Positions 1-11,610 of a stretch of DNA of 64,000 nucleotides are shown here, one piece after another; the stretch's first letter is position 1; the number at the start of each line of letters is the position of its first letter. Origin of the DNA: Macrophomina tecta (Eukaryota; Ascomycota; Dothideomycetes; Botryosphaeriales; Botryosphaeriaceae); NCBI GenBank assembly GCA_024180945.1, contig JAKSGN010000038.1, positions 3,244,556 through 3,308,555 on the forward strand, given 5' to 3'. The translations under genes and the position numbers were made by a program. Below the pieces are notes generated by a model. The model was not told the origin of the DNA. It saw only the letters and a program-made list of their open reading frames with translations, and made no database searches.

Positions 1-693
1 ACGGGGCCTCCGTGTTCCAGTTGTTCCACACGCGAATGAGACTGCACCTATCCAACCGCAATGGGAAATCAGCAACGCTTATCTGCAGTGACATTGCCCA
101 GCAACAATCAAGGCATAGGGCATCCCCGTCAACACCGAGACTCCCCGAGTGTCCAGAATCACCACTGTGAAGAGCCTTCGAAGCCCCGAGATATTGTATT
201 TCCTCCGAGACTCCAGGAATTGTGGTTAATGCACCACTACTCTACATCCACATATAAAACACTTTGCCGAGGCCAAGTGGACCTAGACGTTTGGGTAAAC
301 GCCGTTCCCACAAATGCAAGCAGATACGACTTTCTCATGAGCGGAATCTTGGCCCTCGCATCTCTCCACATAGCTCTGGAGGATCCAGAGAGGAGACAGC
401 CCTTCACCGCGTACGCCCTATCTTACCACAACCGGGCACTGAAGCAATTTTCGGACGCCCTGGACTCTATTAATCCGGATAACTGCGATGCACTCTTCGC
501 GTTCGCTCTCATCACAGCCTTGCTTACGTTTGCCTTTTGCGATTCGCGCATCTCAGCTGTTTCCCGCACACCCTTCGAAAATATACTTTTCATCTCAAGG
601 CTCCTCCGAGACCTTAGCACGTTGGTAGATAATCACGAGAAATGGCTACGCGATTTTCAATCTGAAACGGTGAATTTCTTGCCAACTAAGTAA
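1..693 (+). pseudogene. Zn2Cys6 transcription factor fragment (UPC2-like), 5'-truncated, with a stop
   Basis: Reading frame 1 enters the window inside a Zn2Cys6 zinc cluster. Positions 13-45 encode PPCSSCSTRE, a stop, then DC, which fits the closing C-x2-C-x6-C half of the cluster if the TGA at 37-39 replaces one residue. The same frame continues from the ATG at 61. A segment at about residues 50-105 after that ATG (LWLMHHYSTSTYKTL, then YDFLMSGILALASLHIA) matches the conserved start of the regulatory domain in sterol-uptake-control (UPC2-like) fungal regulators. The protein stops after about 210 residues, far short of the 400 or more usual for the family, and I see no clear continuation beyond 693. 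A regulator lacking its zinc cluster could not bind DNA normally. The family call is good; the pseudogene call assumes the TGA is real. Confidence 0.6.
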
Positions 694-1755
694 AGGGGGT
701 GGGTTAGTCTTTTTTGTTGTATTTTTTCTTTTTTCGCACGACGTGCGGGCTGTGAGACTCGCGAGATCGATTGTGGGAAAGAACGTCCAAGACGGGTAGA
801 GAGAGACAAAAAGTATTTGCTGGCCTGCAATCCGGAAGATAATGGCCTCAAACGCAAAGACCATCCGCCAAATCCTGAAAGTTCGAAACAACCTCCGATC
901 ACTCGGGGAACCTTTGGGCAATCGGCGACGTCAGAGTCGGGCTGACCTTGGGTTCCGCGGTGCCGAGGACACTTGCTACTTCACCTATGCCACTGTCTTC
1001 TTTCTCCTGTTGCGGTTCGAAGCCCGCGTTTTCGGAATTGGTGGTGCTCCGTCAGGGGAGTTCGTATTCAAGATGGCGATGACGACGTTGGTAACTTCTG
1101 GATTGACGGTCACAGGTCTGGTGCCCAGCATACAAAGGTCAGCATGGATCATCGTACAGGTGCTTCGGATTTGAGAAATCCATCAACCTTGGGGCAGGAC
1201 GAAGCTGGTCCGGATAAGCAGTGCTGCGGAACCAGGACCGTCAAAGCTTCCCGCATGAGGCTATTGTGGGCCCAAGCTAAGAGCTCCAGCAGTCGCAATT
1301 CTGGAGAGACCCCACACCCTAAAAAATCAACGAAGGTGGAATCCAAACGAGCCGGCCAATGATAAACAAGCTCAGCGAGCAGGGAGGTGACGAGAACAAA
1401 AACCGATGAAAGGAGACCGTATAAGACCGGGGCTTATTTCGATTTATCCATTCAACATCCTTTATCAGTGTCAGCATGCACACTTCTGCAGCGCGTAGAA
1501 CCCTAGTATGTCGAGCTTCAGCCAATGGCAACGGCAGTATGTCGAGAACCGAAGCTGCCGTTCGCATATGATTGCGCACGCATATTCAACATCCAGAATG
1601 CCGCTCCGTCCGTTTCGACTGCTATACCCGACAACAACAGTCGTCCCGCCTATGCCCCAGCACTCCCGCTCGTCCCCTCCCTCTCTACGCCGCAACCCTC
1701 CAATTCACCCACCGCGCCAGCCGCTCCGGCAGCCCGCCCCCCTCACACCCCGCTC
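694..1755. other. Non-coding or decayed stretch
   Basis: Open frames of 60-130 codons occur on both strands at about 840-1360 and 1470-1890, but none shows a recognisable domain or sensible splice structure. Some may be the decayed 3' part of the upstream regulator. Frames at 1500-1755 run antisense to, or just past, the GST remnant. I see no gene here that I can support. Confidence 0.4.
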
Positions 1756-2514
1756 TCACACATACGGATTCAGCCGCCTCCACGACTCCCGCGCGGCCAC
1801 GCGCTCCCACCACGCGCGCACAGGCGGCCTCGCCAACAATGGGCCCTCCCCGCCAAACTTGAACATCGCGCCCGCTAGCGGCATGTAGTAGATGTCAATG
1901 AGCGAGAAGTCCTGGCCGCCCCATGTACGGCTGCTGGGCGAGAGTCACCTCGAACGCATCCAGCTTGGCGTTCATGAGCTCGTGCAGGGAGGAGAGGGCT
2001 TCTTGGTCGGTGGGGAGTCCGAGGATTCTAACCGGTGTTGTTTAGGAGCGGGCGAGGGTGACCTTAGAGGAATGGTAGCGATGGGGATCTGCAGGGAGTG
2101 AGGAGGAAGAGAAGGAGAAGAAAAAGAAAGAGAAGGAGGAGGAAGATAGGGAAAGAACTCACGGATTGACGACGTGCTGCCGGTAGATAGGCGCGGCCCA
2201 GACGTTGAAGTTGTTCTGCTCGACGGAGGACCACTGCGGGAAGAGGGAGACGGACCGTACACAGAACGAAGCCGTTATCTTCTACGACGGGAATCTGACC
2301 AAATTGCTGCTTGGAGAGGTGAGCTTCCTTCTACATATTTCTCCAGTAAGTTCAGTTGTTTGCTGTTATTTTACTTGCGGTTGCATGCCTTGAGCTCGCC
2401 GATGCCGAGGTCCGGATGGTAGAAATCGAAGTCGGTGACACCCTTTTCGTCAAGGACGAGGAGAGGACGAAGAGTACAGAATGAGGTGGGAAGGCCAGTG
2501 AGTTTGAAAGACAT
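1756..2514 (-). pseudogene. Glutathione S-transferase, broken
   Basis: The minus strand begins at the ATG at 2514 with MSFKLTGLPTSFCTLRPLLV, a typical GST thioredoxin-fold start. It resumes at about 2325 with QQFGQIPVVEDNGFVL, the glutathione-binding segment containing the cis-proline. The expected YESRAICRYI segment that should follow is missing, and the frame passes almost directly to SSVEQNNFNVWAAPIY of the C-terminal domain at about 2240. The last exon encodes LHELMNAKLDAFEVTLAQQP and then shifts by one base at about 1920 (one extra G) before GQDFSLIDIYYMPLAG; it ends at 1756. A normal fungal GST has about 215 residues. With an internal deletion and a frameshift this copy should be inactive. 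Family call is confident; the exact order of lesions is less so. Confidence 0.75.
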
Positions 2515-3408
2515 GGTGGCGATGGTTGAGAAAGCAGATTTGAGTGGTAAATTGGTGTTGGATTCCGGCGATTTTGATGAGGCATATTGATCGTCTTGGA
2601 CCTGCTTTATATACTATGCTGAACGCAACCATCCGATTCATAAAGGCCTATTATTTCCAGGTCGCGAAATGGCTTCCGCTGCTATGAGGTTGACCAAGCA
2701 CATGCTTTGACCTGTCTTCCTCCTAGATGCGATAGATCCTATAGCATGAGGCTTAAAAATCAGAGTGGTGGTGGCAAGTGACAGCCTGCCAAAATAATCG
2801 GGCATTACCTACATGCTGATGCCTGATGCAGGAACTATGCGCCTTCGGCATCACTTCTCTCCGGGGTTGGCCTTGCTCTGACCAATGGCATCAAATCGTC
2901 CAGTACATATCCGAGAAGAGTTTACAAAAGATTCCGGCTGCTGACTTTTTGGGGCCGAGTGATTCGGGCATGAAGTCGACTGCTTTTGGCATGAGCCTCG
3001 CAAGCCGCCTGCACTCCACCGGAAGCGGAAGAGCCATTAACCAATACGGCGAGTCCAGAAAAACCAAATACCTTCTCTTCCGCATACATGTAGGGCGGGA
3101 CGTATGCCTACCACGCGGGCAACAGGAATCACCGTTGAACTGCACAGGCGTGAGGAACTGAAGCAGGCGGCGTCAAATCCAGAAATATGTACACCCGGAA
3201 CCCTGTTTTATCGCTCAATAGACTGTTCCGTACATGGCTATCGAATTGCTTTTCCTCAAAGCCGCCGAGAATGCTATGCTTTGCTGTTCACTGAGACCTC
3301 CAAGTTCGCAGCGCCGGTAGTGATGCACCCCATGATCCAGCGTGTGCGCACCTCACGCTCTTCCTTTTTCTCCACACCCAGCACAGCCCGCGTCGCCCTC
3401 TCCCCCCC
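2515..3408. other. Intergenic, no gene seen
   Basis: This stretch separates the GST start from the 3' end of the PhyH-like gene. It would hold the GST promoter and the PhyH 3' untranslated region. Short frames on both strands (2826-3490) show no family resemblance. Confidence 0.5.
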
Positions 3409-4444
3409 TCAAGCCAAGCGCGAAAAGCCCTCCTTCGGAGGCTGCAGCCAGTTCAGCCCATCATACTCATACTCGCCCTCGATGCAATGAAAGGTGTAAA
3501 TAAACCTGCTCTTCTCGCTCAGATTCTTCTCGCTCTTGTGCAACACGTTCCCGTGGATGAGCACCAGCGTGCCAGCCTTGACCTCGCCCATGACGTACTC
3601 GACCGCGCTCTCCGTGCCCGTCTCCGGGGCGGCGGCGTCGCCGGCGGCCTCCCTCCACGCGCGCACGCCGGGCGCGTACCGCTCGCCGGCGTTGTCGACG
3701 AAGCCGGTGCCGGCGGCGGCCCTGCCGGCCTCCTTCATGCGCACGAACCGGCTCTTCACCGGCGACGTGCGGTGCGAGCCCGGCGCGAAGCTCAGGCAGC
3801 CGTTCTCGCGCGTGCAGTCCTCCAGCGCGTACCAGAAGCCGACGGCGCTCGGCGGGTCGGTGTAGAGGAAGGGCGAGTCCTGGTGCGGGGGCACGGCGCC
3901 GCCGATGGCGGGCTGCTTGCAGATGACCATGCTCTGCAGGATGCGCGGGTCGCGGAAGCCGAGGGCGCGGGCGATGGCGGCGTTGCGCGGGGAGAGGGAG
4001 ACGGCGCGGAAGGGCGGGGAGCGGGCGTGCAGGGCGTGGCCGATCTTGTTGATGGCGCGCTCTTTGGGCTTGAGCAGGGCGTTGGTGGCGGGGTCGAAGG
4101 CGTCTGGGGCGCCGGCGTCAGCGGGGAGCGTGGCCCGGGGGGCAGAAGGGAGCGGGAGCCGGATGGAGAGCGCACTACCTGCCTTCTTCAAAGAAAAAGC
4201 GGATCTTGTCGCCGCTCTCGAGGAAGTAGTCGTCGCCGACGTGCTCGCGCTCGGAGCCCTGGCCCGTCGAGAACTTGGTCATCGGGTGCGACTCGATGGG
4301 GAAGTCGCGCAGCATCCTGTGCGACTCGGCCAGCAGCTCGGCGACGGTGTCCTGCGAGAGCGCGTCCGGGATCAAGAGGTAGCCGTTGTCCTCGAAGAAC
4401 TGCACCTGCTCGGGCGAGAGGCCCGAGTGGTCGGGGGCTGCCAT
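3409..4444 (-). CDS. Phytanoyl-CoA dioxygenase (PhyH) family, 2OG-Fe(II) oxygenase
   Basis: Two exons, 4444-4183 and 4103-3409, encode 318 residues, close to the usual length of PhyH/PHYHD1-like proteins. The N-terminus has the family signature QVQFFEDNGYLLIPDALS. The fold's iron site is visible as HQDSPFLYTDP (HxD) and a distal His in LVLIHGNVLHKSEKN, followed by the 2-oxoglutarate-binding region SRFIYTFHCIEGEYEYDGLNWL. Such enzymes hydroxylate acyl or specialised-metabolite substrates using 2-oxoglutarate and O2; the substrate here is unknown. The only intron that keeps the frame (4182-4104, 79 nt) has a GC donor (AAG|GCAGGT) and an AG acceptor, joining FFEE to DAFDP. It lies 467 bp downstream of the permease on the same strand and near the NRPS-like gene, so a shared pathway is possible. 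Confidence 0.88.
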
Positions 4445-4911
4445 GGTGGTGCGGTCGGCGCTCGCGAGCGGGCAGAGGCGTGCTGGGATGGATGGGGAGA
4501 CTGGTAGAGAAAACAAGCTAGGAAACGGGAGCGGAGGGGCTGTTGTTAACGATGCTGGCGGATCTGCGTCGCGTGAGAGCTCCAAGCAGCCCCGCAGTTG
4601 GAGCTGCGATGCCGTCGGCCGCGCGCGATAAGCAGAAACGCGGGGTCACGCTGTCCGCCGCTCCCCGAGCCACTGCCCGCACCCGGCCACACCCTTGCCG
4701 ATCAGCCTCCTCGACTCGCCCACGTCTCTTATAGAGGGGCAAGAGTACGAAATAGGAAATGACTGTATTGCTTGCGCTCTCTATGTGTACCGGTCCAGAC
4801 GCCACAATTCGCTCACTGCGTATCTCTCTTTTTTTCTTTTTCTTTTTCTCTTTTTTCCCCTTCCTCCCCCCAATCCGATGGATACTACTGATGTTCTCTT
4901 GAGAACTCGAA
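4445..4911. promoter_or_regulatory. PhyH-like promoter and permease 3' region
   Basis: This gap between two minus-strand genes holds a long pyrimidine-rich tract at about 4820-4875 (plus strand), which lies in the 3' flank of the permease. The PhyH start codon is at 4444. No recognised operator was found. Confidence 0.35.
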
Positions 4912-6727
4912 TCAGTCCTCCGAGCTGGCAGTCTTCTTCTTCAATCCGAGCAAGCTACCAATCTCTTCCCAAATGCCGAGCGGAGGAGATGTCGCCGCTT
5001 CATATGCATCAATGATCGGCCTTTCCCAAACCAAATCCGCGTCGTTGGGGTGCACGAGCTTTGTCCGCATGATGAGCTTGTACCCTCCGTACAAGATGAT
5101 GCAGACAAAGACCATCGTGTAGTACGTGAAGAATGTACCAACGTCCCACCATCCGGGCAGGAAGACGGCGTAGCCGTACGTGCTGACCGTGAAGATCATG
5201 AAAAGCAATCCAAAGTATGCCGTGTACGGCTGCCACCATCCCCTATACGGCAGAGTGCTGCGGTCATAGCCCTGCGCCTTGAGGGCGCGGTAGAAGAACA
5301 GGTAAATCGTGCACATGATAATGTAGTTCATCACCTGGCTGGCTTGGGTCAAGTTGGCAAGCCATTTCAATCCTTCCGACGCGCTAGAGCCGACCGAGAG
5401 GAAAGAGAGAAACGGAAAGATCATGGTCACCAGAAAAGAGTAGATGGGAATCCCGTGGCGGTTGACCTTGGTGAGCACCTTTGGGGCATGCCCGTCCAGG
5501 GCAAGCGCGTACAGGGATCTCGTGGCAGCATACCTGTGCACACGCGTCAGCCCGCGCGAAACAGCGCCGTCGGGTGGATTGTACTGACACGTAAGAATTT
5601 CCGGCCGAGAAGATACTGGTCACAAGAAGAGCATTCGTGATGTCAGGCAGCACGGTGATTCCCATGTTTTGCATCGCAATGACATACGGACTGGCGCCGG
5701 CGTCTCCAGTGTCTCCGTCGGCTAGGAGGGCGTTGAGCTTGGGGTCGTCGTACGGCAAGACGATGCCCACACACAGGGCGCCGAGGATGAAGAAGGCGCC
5801 AAAGCGCCAGTAAACGGTCCTAAAAGCCTGCTTGATCGTCTTCCGGGGGTAGACGGCTTCGCCAGCGACCATGCCAATGTATCTGGCGCAGGTTAGCATC
5901 AAACGGCATGCATCACGAGAGATGGACCCTACTCTGGCCCCACAATGGTGAAGGAGGCCTGGTAGAAGGCGCCGAGGAAGCCCTCGAAGCGGCCCAGCGA
6001 CCCGGTAGTCACGTACTCGGCGAAAGAGCCGGGCGTGCGCCAGTAGCGGAAGCCGTAGGCGTCGCGCTGGGGATTTCCGCCGACCATGGTGACGAAGGTG
6101 AAGAAGAACATGATGAAGATCAGAAGCAGCTTGCCCGAGGACAGCCAGAATTCGGCCTCGCCGTACCACCTCACGGCGAAGAGATTGATGGCCCTGTGCG
6201 AGTCAGCAAACAAGAGGGCCGCCACTTGCTGGTGGCACCCACGCGTAGAGGACGATGCAGGCGGCGCACACGGCGGCGAGAGGGATGTCGTCGCTCCAGT
6301 ACTCCAGGACCAGGTTGAGGGCGGAGATCTCGAAGGGAATCAAGATGGCTTCGTAGAGGTAGAAGTTCCAGCCGGCGGTGAATCCAAGGGCCTCGTCAAC
6401 CCACTTGGAGCCCATGCGCACCCAGGAGCCGCTGACGGGCATGAAGACGACCATCTCGGCCAGACAGCTGTTCACCAAGCCCAGCATGGCGCTGTACAGG
6501 GCAAAGGCGATGAACAGGCTGCCGGGGCCGCCCTCAATCAGGCCGTATCCAATGCTGACGAACAGGGCGGTGCCGATGGAGCCTCCGATGGCGATCCATT
6601 GTATCTGGCGGTTCGAGAGCCGGCGGTGGAGCTGGTCGGCGTTTTCAGCGACGGCGTCGAGCGACGCCCGGTCGCCGCCGACCTCGATCGAGGCCTTCTC
6701 GTACTTCGGGGGCGGTTGCGCCGTCAT
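4912..6727 (-). CDS. Amino-acid permease (APC superfamily, fungal LAT/GABA-permease type)
   Basis: Four exons, 6727-6243, 6193-5933, 5882-5589 and 5533-4912, encode 553 residues, the normal size for the family. Introns are 49, 50 and 55 nt with GT-AG ends, and joining them restores family motifs such as LYAAINLFAVRWYGE and SAGNSYVYAATRSLYAL. The first TM contains the substrate-binding IGGSIGTALFVSIGYGL, preceded by the RRLSNRQIQWIAI motif of fungal amino-acid permeases. About twelve hydrophobic segments follow, and the C-terminus is short and charged (LGLKKKTASSED). It should be a proton-coupled amino-acid transporter of the plasma membrane. It is divergent from the NRPS-like reductase across 1.56 kb, so the two may be co-regulated. 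Intact and confidently assigned; the amino acid carried is unknown. Confidence 0.93.
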
Positions 6728-8288
6728 GCTGGCGATGAGAGGTCAGGGTGGGCGCGGTCGAGAGAGCGCCCGGGGGACATGGAGACGAGGAGGAAAAATG
6801 CGGGCGGCAGAAGTGGCGGTCGACATCTGATAAGGCGCTGCGAGTGAGGACGGCGGAAGAGCGAGATAGCGGGCGATGCGACGGGGCTGCTGGCGGGCGC
6901 GATTCCAGAAGCGTGCGGTTGGCCGGCCTGATAAGCACAGCAGTGGGCGGGCGGCACGGCAGCAGCAAAAAAGAAGCGCGCGCGACGAGAGACGCGGCGC
7001 GTCCGCGCCTCGTTCCTTTATTCTCCGCCCCGCGTTTTCCGCCGCCGCCGGCATCACCACTCCCCTGCGCCTTGGTGTTGAGGCTGGTGCTCGCGCGCCC
7101 CGGCAACCACTCGCCCAGCGACCTTCGGAGTTGTCTCGTCATCGTGTTCGGCGCTTGCGCGGGTCCACTTTTCCTGGCCGTCGTGCTCCGCGTGGCCTGG
7201 TCCAGGGCCGGTGAGGGCGGGAGCGCTGCAGCTGCGCGGGCGGGCAGGCTCTGGGACGGTGCGACGTGAAGAGAGAGCGAACCACCTGCCCCCTCTACGA
7301 GCCGACTGGCACCAGGGCCTGCCAGAGCCGAGGGTATTGCTGGTGGACGCAGCGTGAGGTATATTCCCACCCTCCAGCGAGCCTCGCCCGACTTCCGCCC
7401 GTCAACGACATCACCGTGGCCAAAGGTTTGCCTCGACCGCCGTGAAACACCACCCCTCGCCGGTGGGCCCCCCGATGCAGAGCGAATAGTTCCTCACGAG
7501 CCAGATCTCCTGCGGCCCGGCCCACGCGCTTCCCTCGGCCGTGGCTTGACGCCGCGAAGGATTCCCGCGAGAGCCTCCGGTCAAGCCTTGCCGCTGCGTG
7601 CTTGTATGGCTTGGCATCCGGGAACGGCTCCTCCAGCCCGCCTGTCTTGCGTCATTCTCGCCGCTCAAGCCCTACAGCCCTCTGCTGCGTCTGGAGAACG
7701 TCGCCATGAGATCAAGGCGTTTCGGCCGAGGTGGAGACGGGAGCCCTGACGCTGAGTGAGCACGGAGGGCACCACCGTCAGATCTCCTGGAGATAACGGC
7801 TGGATTGATTCCGTGCGACCCAATCAGCGGCCACGCTGGCGCCCCAGGCCATCGCGGGAAGCGCTGCGAGACGTGCTGTATTTGCAAGATTCTGATCGCT
7901 CCTCGTGGCCGCCCCTCTCCCATCCGATCATCACCCACTAGCACCGGCTCCGAGCTGTCCCTTCGGTCCCGACGTCCAAATTCGCTCCCCTTGCGGTGCG
8001 CTCAAGCATCCCCGCAGCTCTGCAAACCCTGTGGCGATGGGGCTGGTCAAAATTATCTCACCAGTGCTGCTCTCTCCCGAGCGTCTGCTCCATGCATCCG
8101 CGACGTCACGGCCGAGACTGCCGTTTTCGCATTTCCAGTCCCTCGCACCATCTTCTGTATATAAACCGAAGAAACCGCTCTGCCTTGTCGACCGTCCAGC
8201 TCCAGCATTCGCATTCATCTTGTCCTCCAAGTCTTTTTTGAGTTTCAGTGATACCACAGCCGCATTTTCTTGACGCAAACATCACATC
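6728..8288. promoter_or_regulatory. Divergent promoter region, permease / NRPS-like reductase
   Basis: The 1.56 kb between two divergent starts has no supported gene; frames in the GC-rich half (6.7-7.3 kb) look like composition artefacts. A TATA-like TATATAAA at 8158-8165 lies about 124 bp before the reductase ATG at 8289, and a CCAAT box sits at 7820-7824. Both fit a promoter reading to the right. Confidence 0.5.
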
Positions 8289-11200
8289 ATGGGTTCCATT
8301 GAAGGTGCTTCCAACTACTACAACGGCCACTCCCCCTTCGCCGACCAGCCTCTTCCCCGCCGCATCGATGCCATTGCCGCCAGCGCGCCCTCGAGGCCAT
8401 GGATGATCACTCCCCGCACATCTGACATTCACGGTGAATGGCGCACCATCAGCTTTGGCGAGTTCGCCAAGGCTGTCAACGGCACAGCCAGGTGGATCGA
8501 GAGAACCATTGGCGTCGCCAAGGACCAGCGTGAAACTGTTGCCTTCATGGGGTGCGTTGCCGTTCTGCTCCCCATCGCATCAAAATACTGACGCTCATCT
8601 TGCAGTCTCAACGACGCCCGCTACGCCGTAGTGACAGTTGCTCTCATGAAAACCAACCGCAGAGTAAGCTTTTCCACTCTCTCCGGCTCCTACACAGGAA
8701 TCCCCCTGCCACTAGTCGCCGACCGCTGGTGCTAACTAGAATTCACAACAGGCTCTCTTGCTCTCCCTTCGAAACTCCGACGAGGCTCAGCTCCACCTTC
8801 TGCAGCGCACCGACTCCACCCACTACCTCTTCACCGAAGGCATCGAATCGTACTTGGGCGTCTTCGAGGAGCACTCGGAAGATCTGCATGGCCACCAGGT
8901 CCCCACATTCGATGAGATGCTGGCCCTTGGGGAACAGGGCCACTTCGAGAGCAGGGGCAACGAAGGCCGCCTCGAGCATGTCATGGTTCTTCACACTTCG
9001 GGCAGCACCGGCCTGCCCAAGCCCATCTACATGACCAATGCCTGGGTCGCACAACTGGACCATCAAAAGTACCTCAAGGCTCCGCCGGGTCGCAGGAACC
9101 GATTCGAGGGGTTCATGGGACCAACTGCAGACGGCAAACCCATGTTCACGCCAGCTCCCTTCTACCACACCATGGGCATGGTCACCATTTTCCGCAGCAT
9201 CCACACCGGTCCGCTTGTTCTTCCCCCGCTGGGCAAGGCCATCAATGCCGACCTTCTGAGTCAGATCCTCCTCCTAAGGAAGGCAAGCGTTGCTCTGTTT
9301 CCTCCGGCGCTGCTGGAAGAGATGAGCGATAGCGAGACAGGGATGAAGGCGCTCTCCACCGTCGACCACATCTTCTTCGGGGGTGCTCCCTTGGCAAGGG
9401 AGGCAGGCGAGCGTATCAGGAAAGTCACAAATATCGACTCTATCATCGGTTCCACCGAGGCCAGCCTAATCCCCGCACTTGAGCCTGAAGACCCCGCTGA
9501 TTGGGAGTACTTCGAGTGGCACCCTTACTCTGGCGTCGTCATGGAGGATGCTGGTGAAGGTTTGTGTGAATAGGTCATCAAGCCTATTGTTGATCCCCGT
9601 TATGTCTCCGTCTTCGCCAACTTCCCCGAGATTTCCGAATGGAGGACCAAGGACTTGTGGGAGCAGCACCCGACCAAGCCTGCTCTCTGGAGGTACAAGG
9701 GCCGCCGTGATGACGTCATCGTTTTCAGCAATGGTGAAAAGTTCAACCCTGTCAGCTTCGAAAAGACTGTTGAAAACCACCCGTTGGTGAGAGGAGCAGT
9801 CGTCGTCGGTCAGAGTCGTTTCCAGCCGGCCATCCTCATCGAGCCCGACTGGACCAAGGTGGAGCAGGGCCAGGATCTCGACTGGCTTCTTACTGAATTG
9901 TGGCCTGCCATTGAAGAGGCCAATAGGGAGGCTCCTGCCCATGCTCAGGTCTGGAAGAACAGGATTGCCTTCACCAAGAAGGAAAAGCCCTTCGTCCGCG
10001 CACCAAAAGGCTCCATCGTCAGGCGGTCTACCATAAACGCCTACGCCGATGAGATTGACGCATTATACTCCAGCGAAGGCTTTGACGAGCAGCTCGGCAA
10101 GCTTGACCGGAATGCTGACCTTCCTACGACTCGTGCCTTTGTTCGCCAGGCCGTCAAGCTGGTTGTCCCTCTTTTCAAAGATGAGCACTCGGATGACCAG
10201 GACATTTTTGACCTCGGTGTCGACTCTCTTCAGGTCATGGCCTTGTCGAGCGCGCTGAGCCACGCCCTCAAGGCTGATGCTGCAGACCGTGGTGCGGCTG
10301 TCGTCCCCCGCGACGTCTACGGAAACCCTACTGTGAGCCAGCTTGCTGCCGCAATTCTGACCAAGTTGTCGCACAAGGAACAGGAGGAGCAGCCGTCTGT
10401 TCCCCGTGAGCAGATGATGGCCGAGATGGTCAAGAAGTATACTTCCGACCTCCCCAAGACGGCCTCCCCTCTTCCTGCCCTTCCGGAGAAGCAGACCATC
10501 GTCCTCACCGGATCGACCGGCTCCCTAGGCAACTACATCCTCTCCGAGCTCATTGCTTCACCCGCCGTCGCCCACGTCTACTGCCTGAACCGCTCCGACA
10601 GCGCAGCGGCCCGCCAAACCCAGTCCTTCCAGGAACGCGATGCGCCCACCGACTTCAGCAAGGTCACCTTCCTCCGCACCGACTTCAGCCAGGCCCGCTT
10701 CGGCCTCGACCAGCCGACGTACGACCAGCTCGCCGCCGAAGTCACCATCTTCATCCACAACGCCTGGGCCGTCGACTTCAACCACGCCCTCGCGTCCTAC
10801 GAGCCCACCCACATCGCCGGCACCCGCCGTGTCGTCGACTTCTCCCTCCAATCGGCCCACCGCGCCCACATCGTCTTCATCTCCTCCATCGCATCCATCG
10901 CGAACTGGGCGGCCCTCCCCGGCGCCGCTGGCCCCGTCCCCGAAACGTTCATCGAGAATGACAGCGCTCCCCTCCCCCAAGGCTATGGCGAATCCAAGCA
11001 CGTCGCCGGCCGCATCCTGGCCGTTGCGGCAAAGCAGGCGGGCGTGCCGGCTTCCATCGTCCGCTGCGGCCAGCTCGCGGGCCCGCGCCAGGACAAGGGC
11101 GTGTGGAACCGGCACGAGTGGTTGCCCAGCATCGTCCACACCAGCAAGAACATGGGCGTCGTCCCCGCGAATCTCGGCAACCAAGATGCCGTCGATTGGG

Positions 11201-11610
11201 TTCCCATGGATGCGGCGGCACGCACGGTCGTGGAGTGCTCGTTTGACAGGCTGAGAACGCAGGGAGAGCGCATGCTGGACGTGTTCCACGTCATTAACCC
11301 GCGCGTCGTCAGCTGGCGGACCCTGGTGCCGGTGATTAAGGAGTTCTATGGGAAGCAGGGTGTCGAGCTCGAGGCGGTCGAGTTCGAGGACTGGATGCGC
11401 GCGCTCAGGAGTGTCCCGCTGACGAAGGAGGAGGTTGAGAAGAAGCCCGGTGTGAAGTTGGTCGACTTCTATGAGGGGTTGAAGACGGAAGGGGGTGCCT
11501 TGCCGCCGATGTCGACGGCGCATACGGTCGAGAGTAGTAGGTGTCTGGGCGAGTTGAGGGAGGTGGATGCGGCGTTGTTTGAGAAGTGGTTGAAGCAGTG
11601 GGGGTTTTAG
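8289..11610 (+). pseudogene. NRPS-like adenylate-forming reductase (A-T-R), one in-frame stop
   Basis: Three exons, 8289-8551, 8606-8663 and 8752-11610, give about 1,059 codons with domains in order: adenylation, thiolation, thioester reductase. The A domain shows the P-loop HTSGSTGLPKP, FFGGAPL, GSTEAS and YKGRRDDVIVFSNGEKFNP. The T domain has DIFDLGVDSLQVM with the phosphopantetheine serine. The R domain has the NAD(P)H motif TGSTGSLGNYIL and a YGESK active site. Such enzymes activate a carboxylic acid, tether it and release an aldehyde or alcohol. A TAG at 9571-9573 interrupts the frame between GEGLCE and VIKPIVDPRY, inside the A domain. Flanking sequence on both sides is well conserved and in one frame. 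The stop could be a recent nonsense mutation (CAG to TAG would be a C-to-T change) or an error. If real, the product loses half its A domain and all of T and R. Confidence 0.9.

Noticed and set aside
3487..4521. 344-codon open frame on the plus strand
   Set aside because: Antisense to the PhyH-like gene; Arg/Gly/Ala-rich composition from GC-rich third positions and no domain.
9558..9573. Tiny intron removing the stop in the NRPS-like gene
   Set aside because: The GT...TAG string is about 14 nt, far below any known spliceosomal intron, and removing it would shift the frame.
10558..11523. 321-codon minus-strand frame
   Set aside because: Antisense shadow of the NRPS-like reductase R domain.
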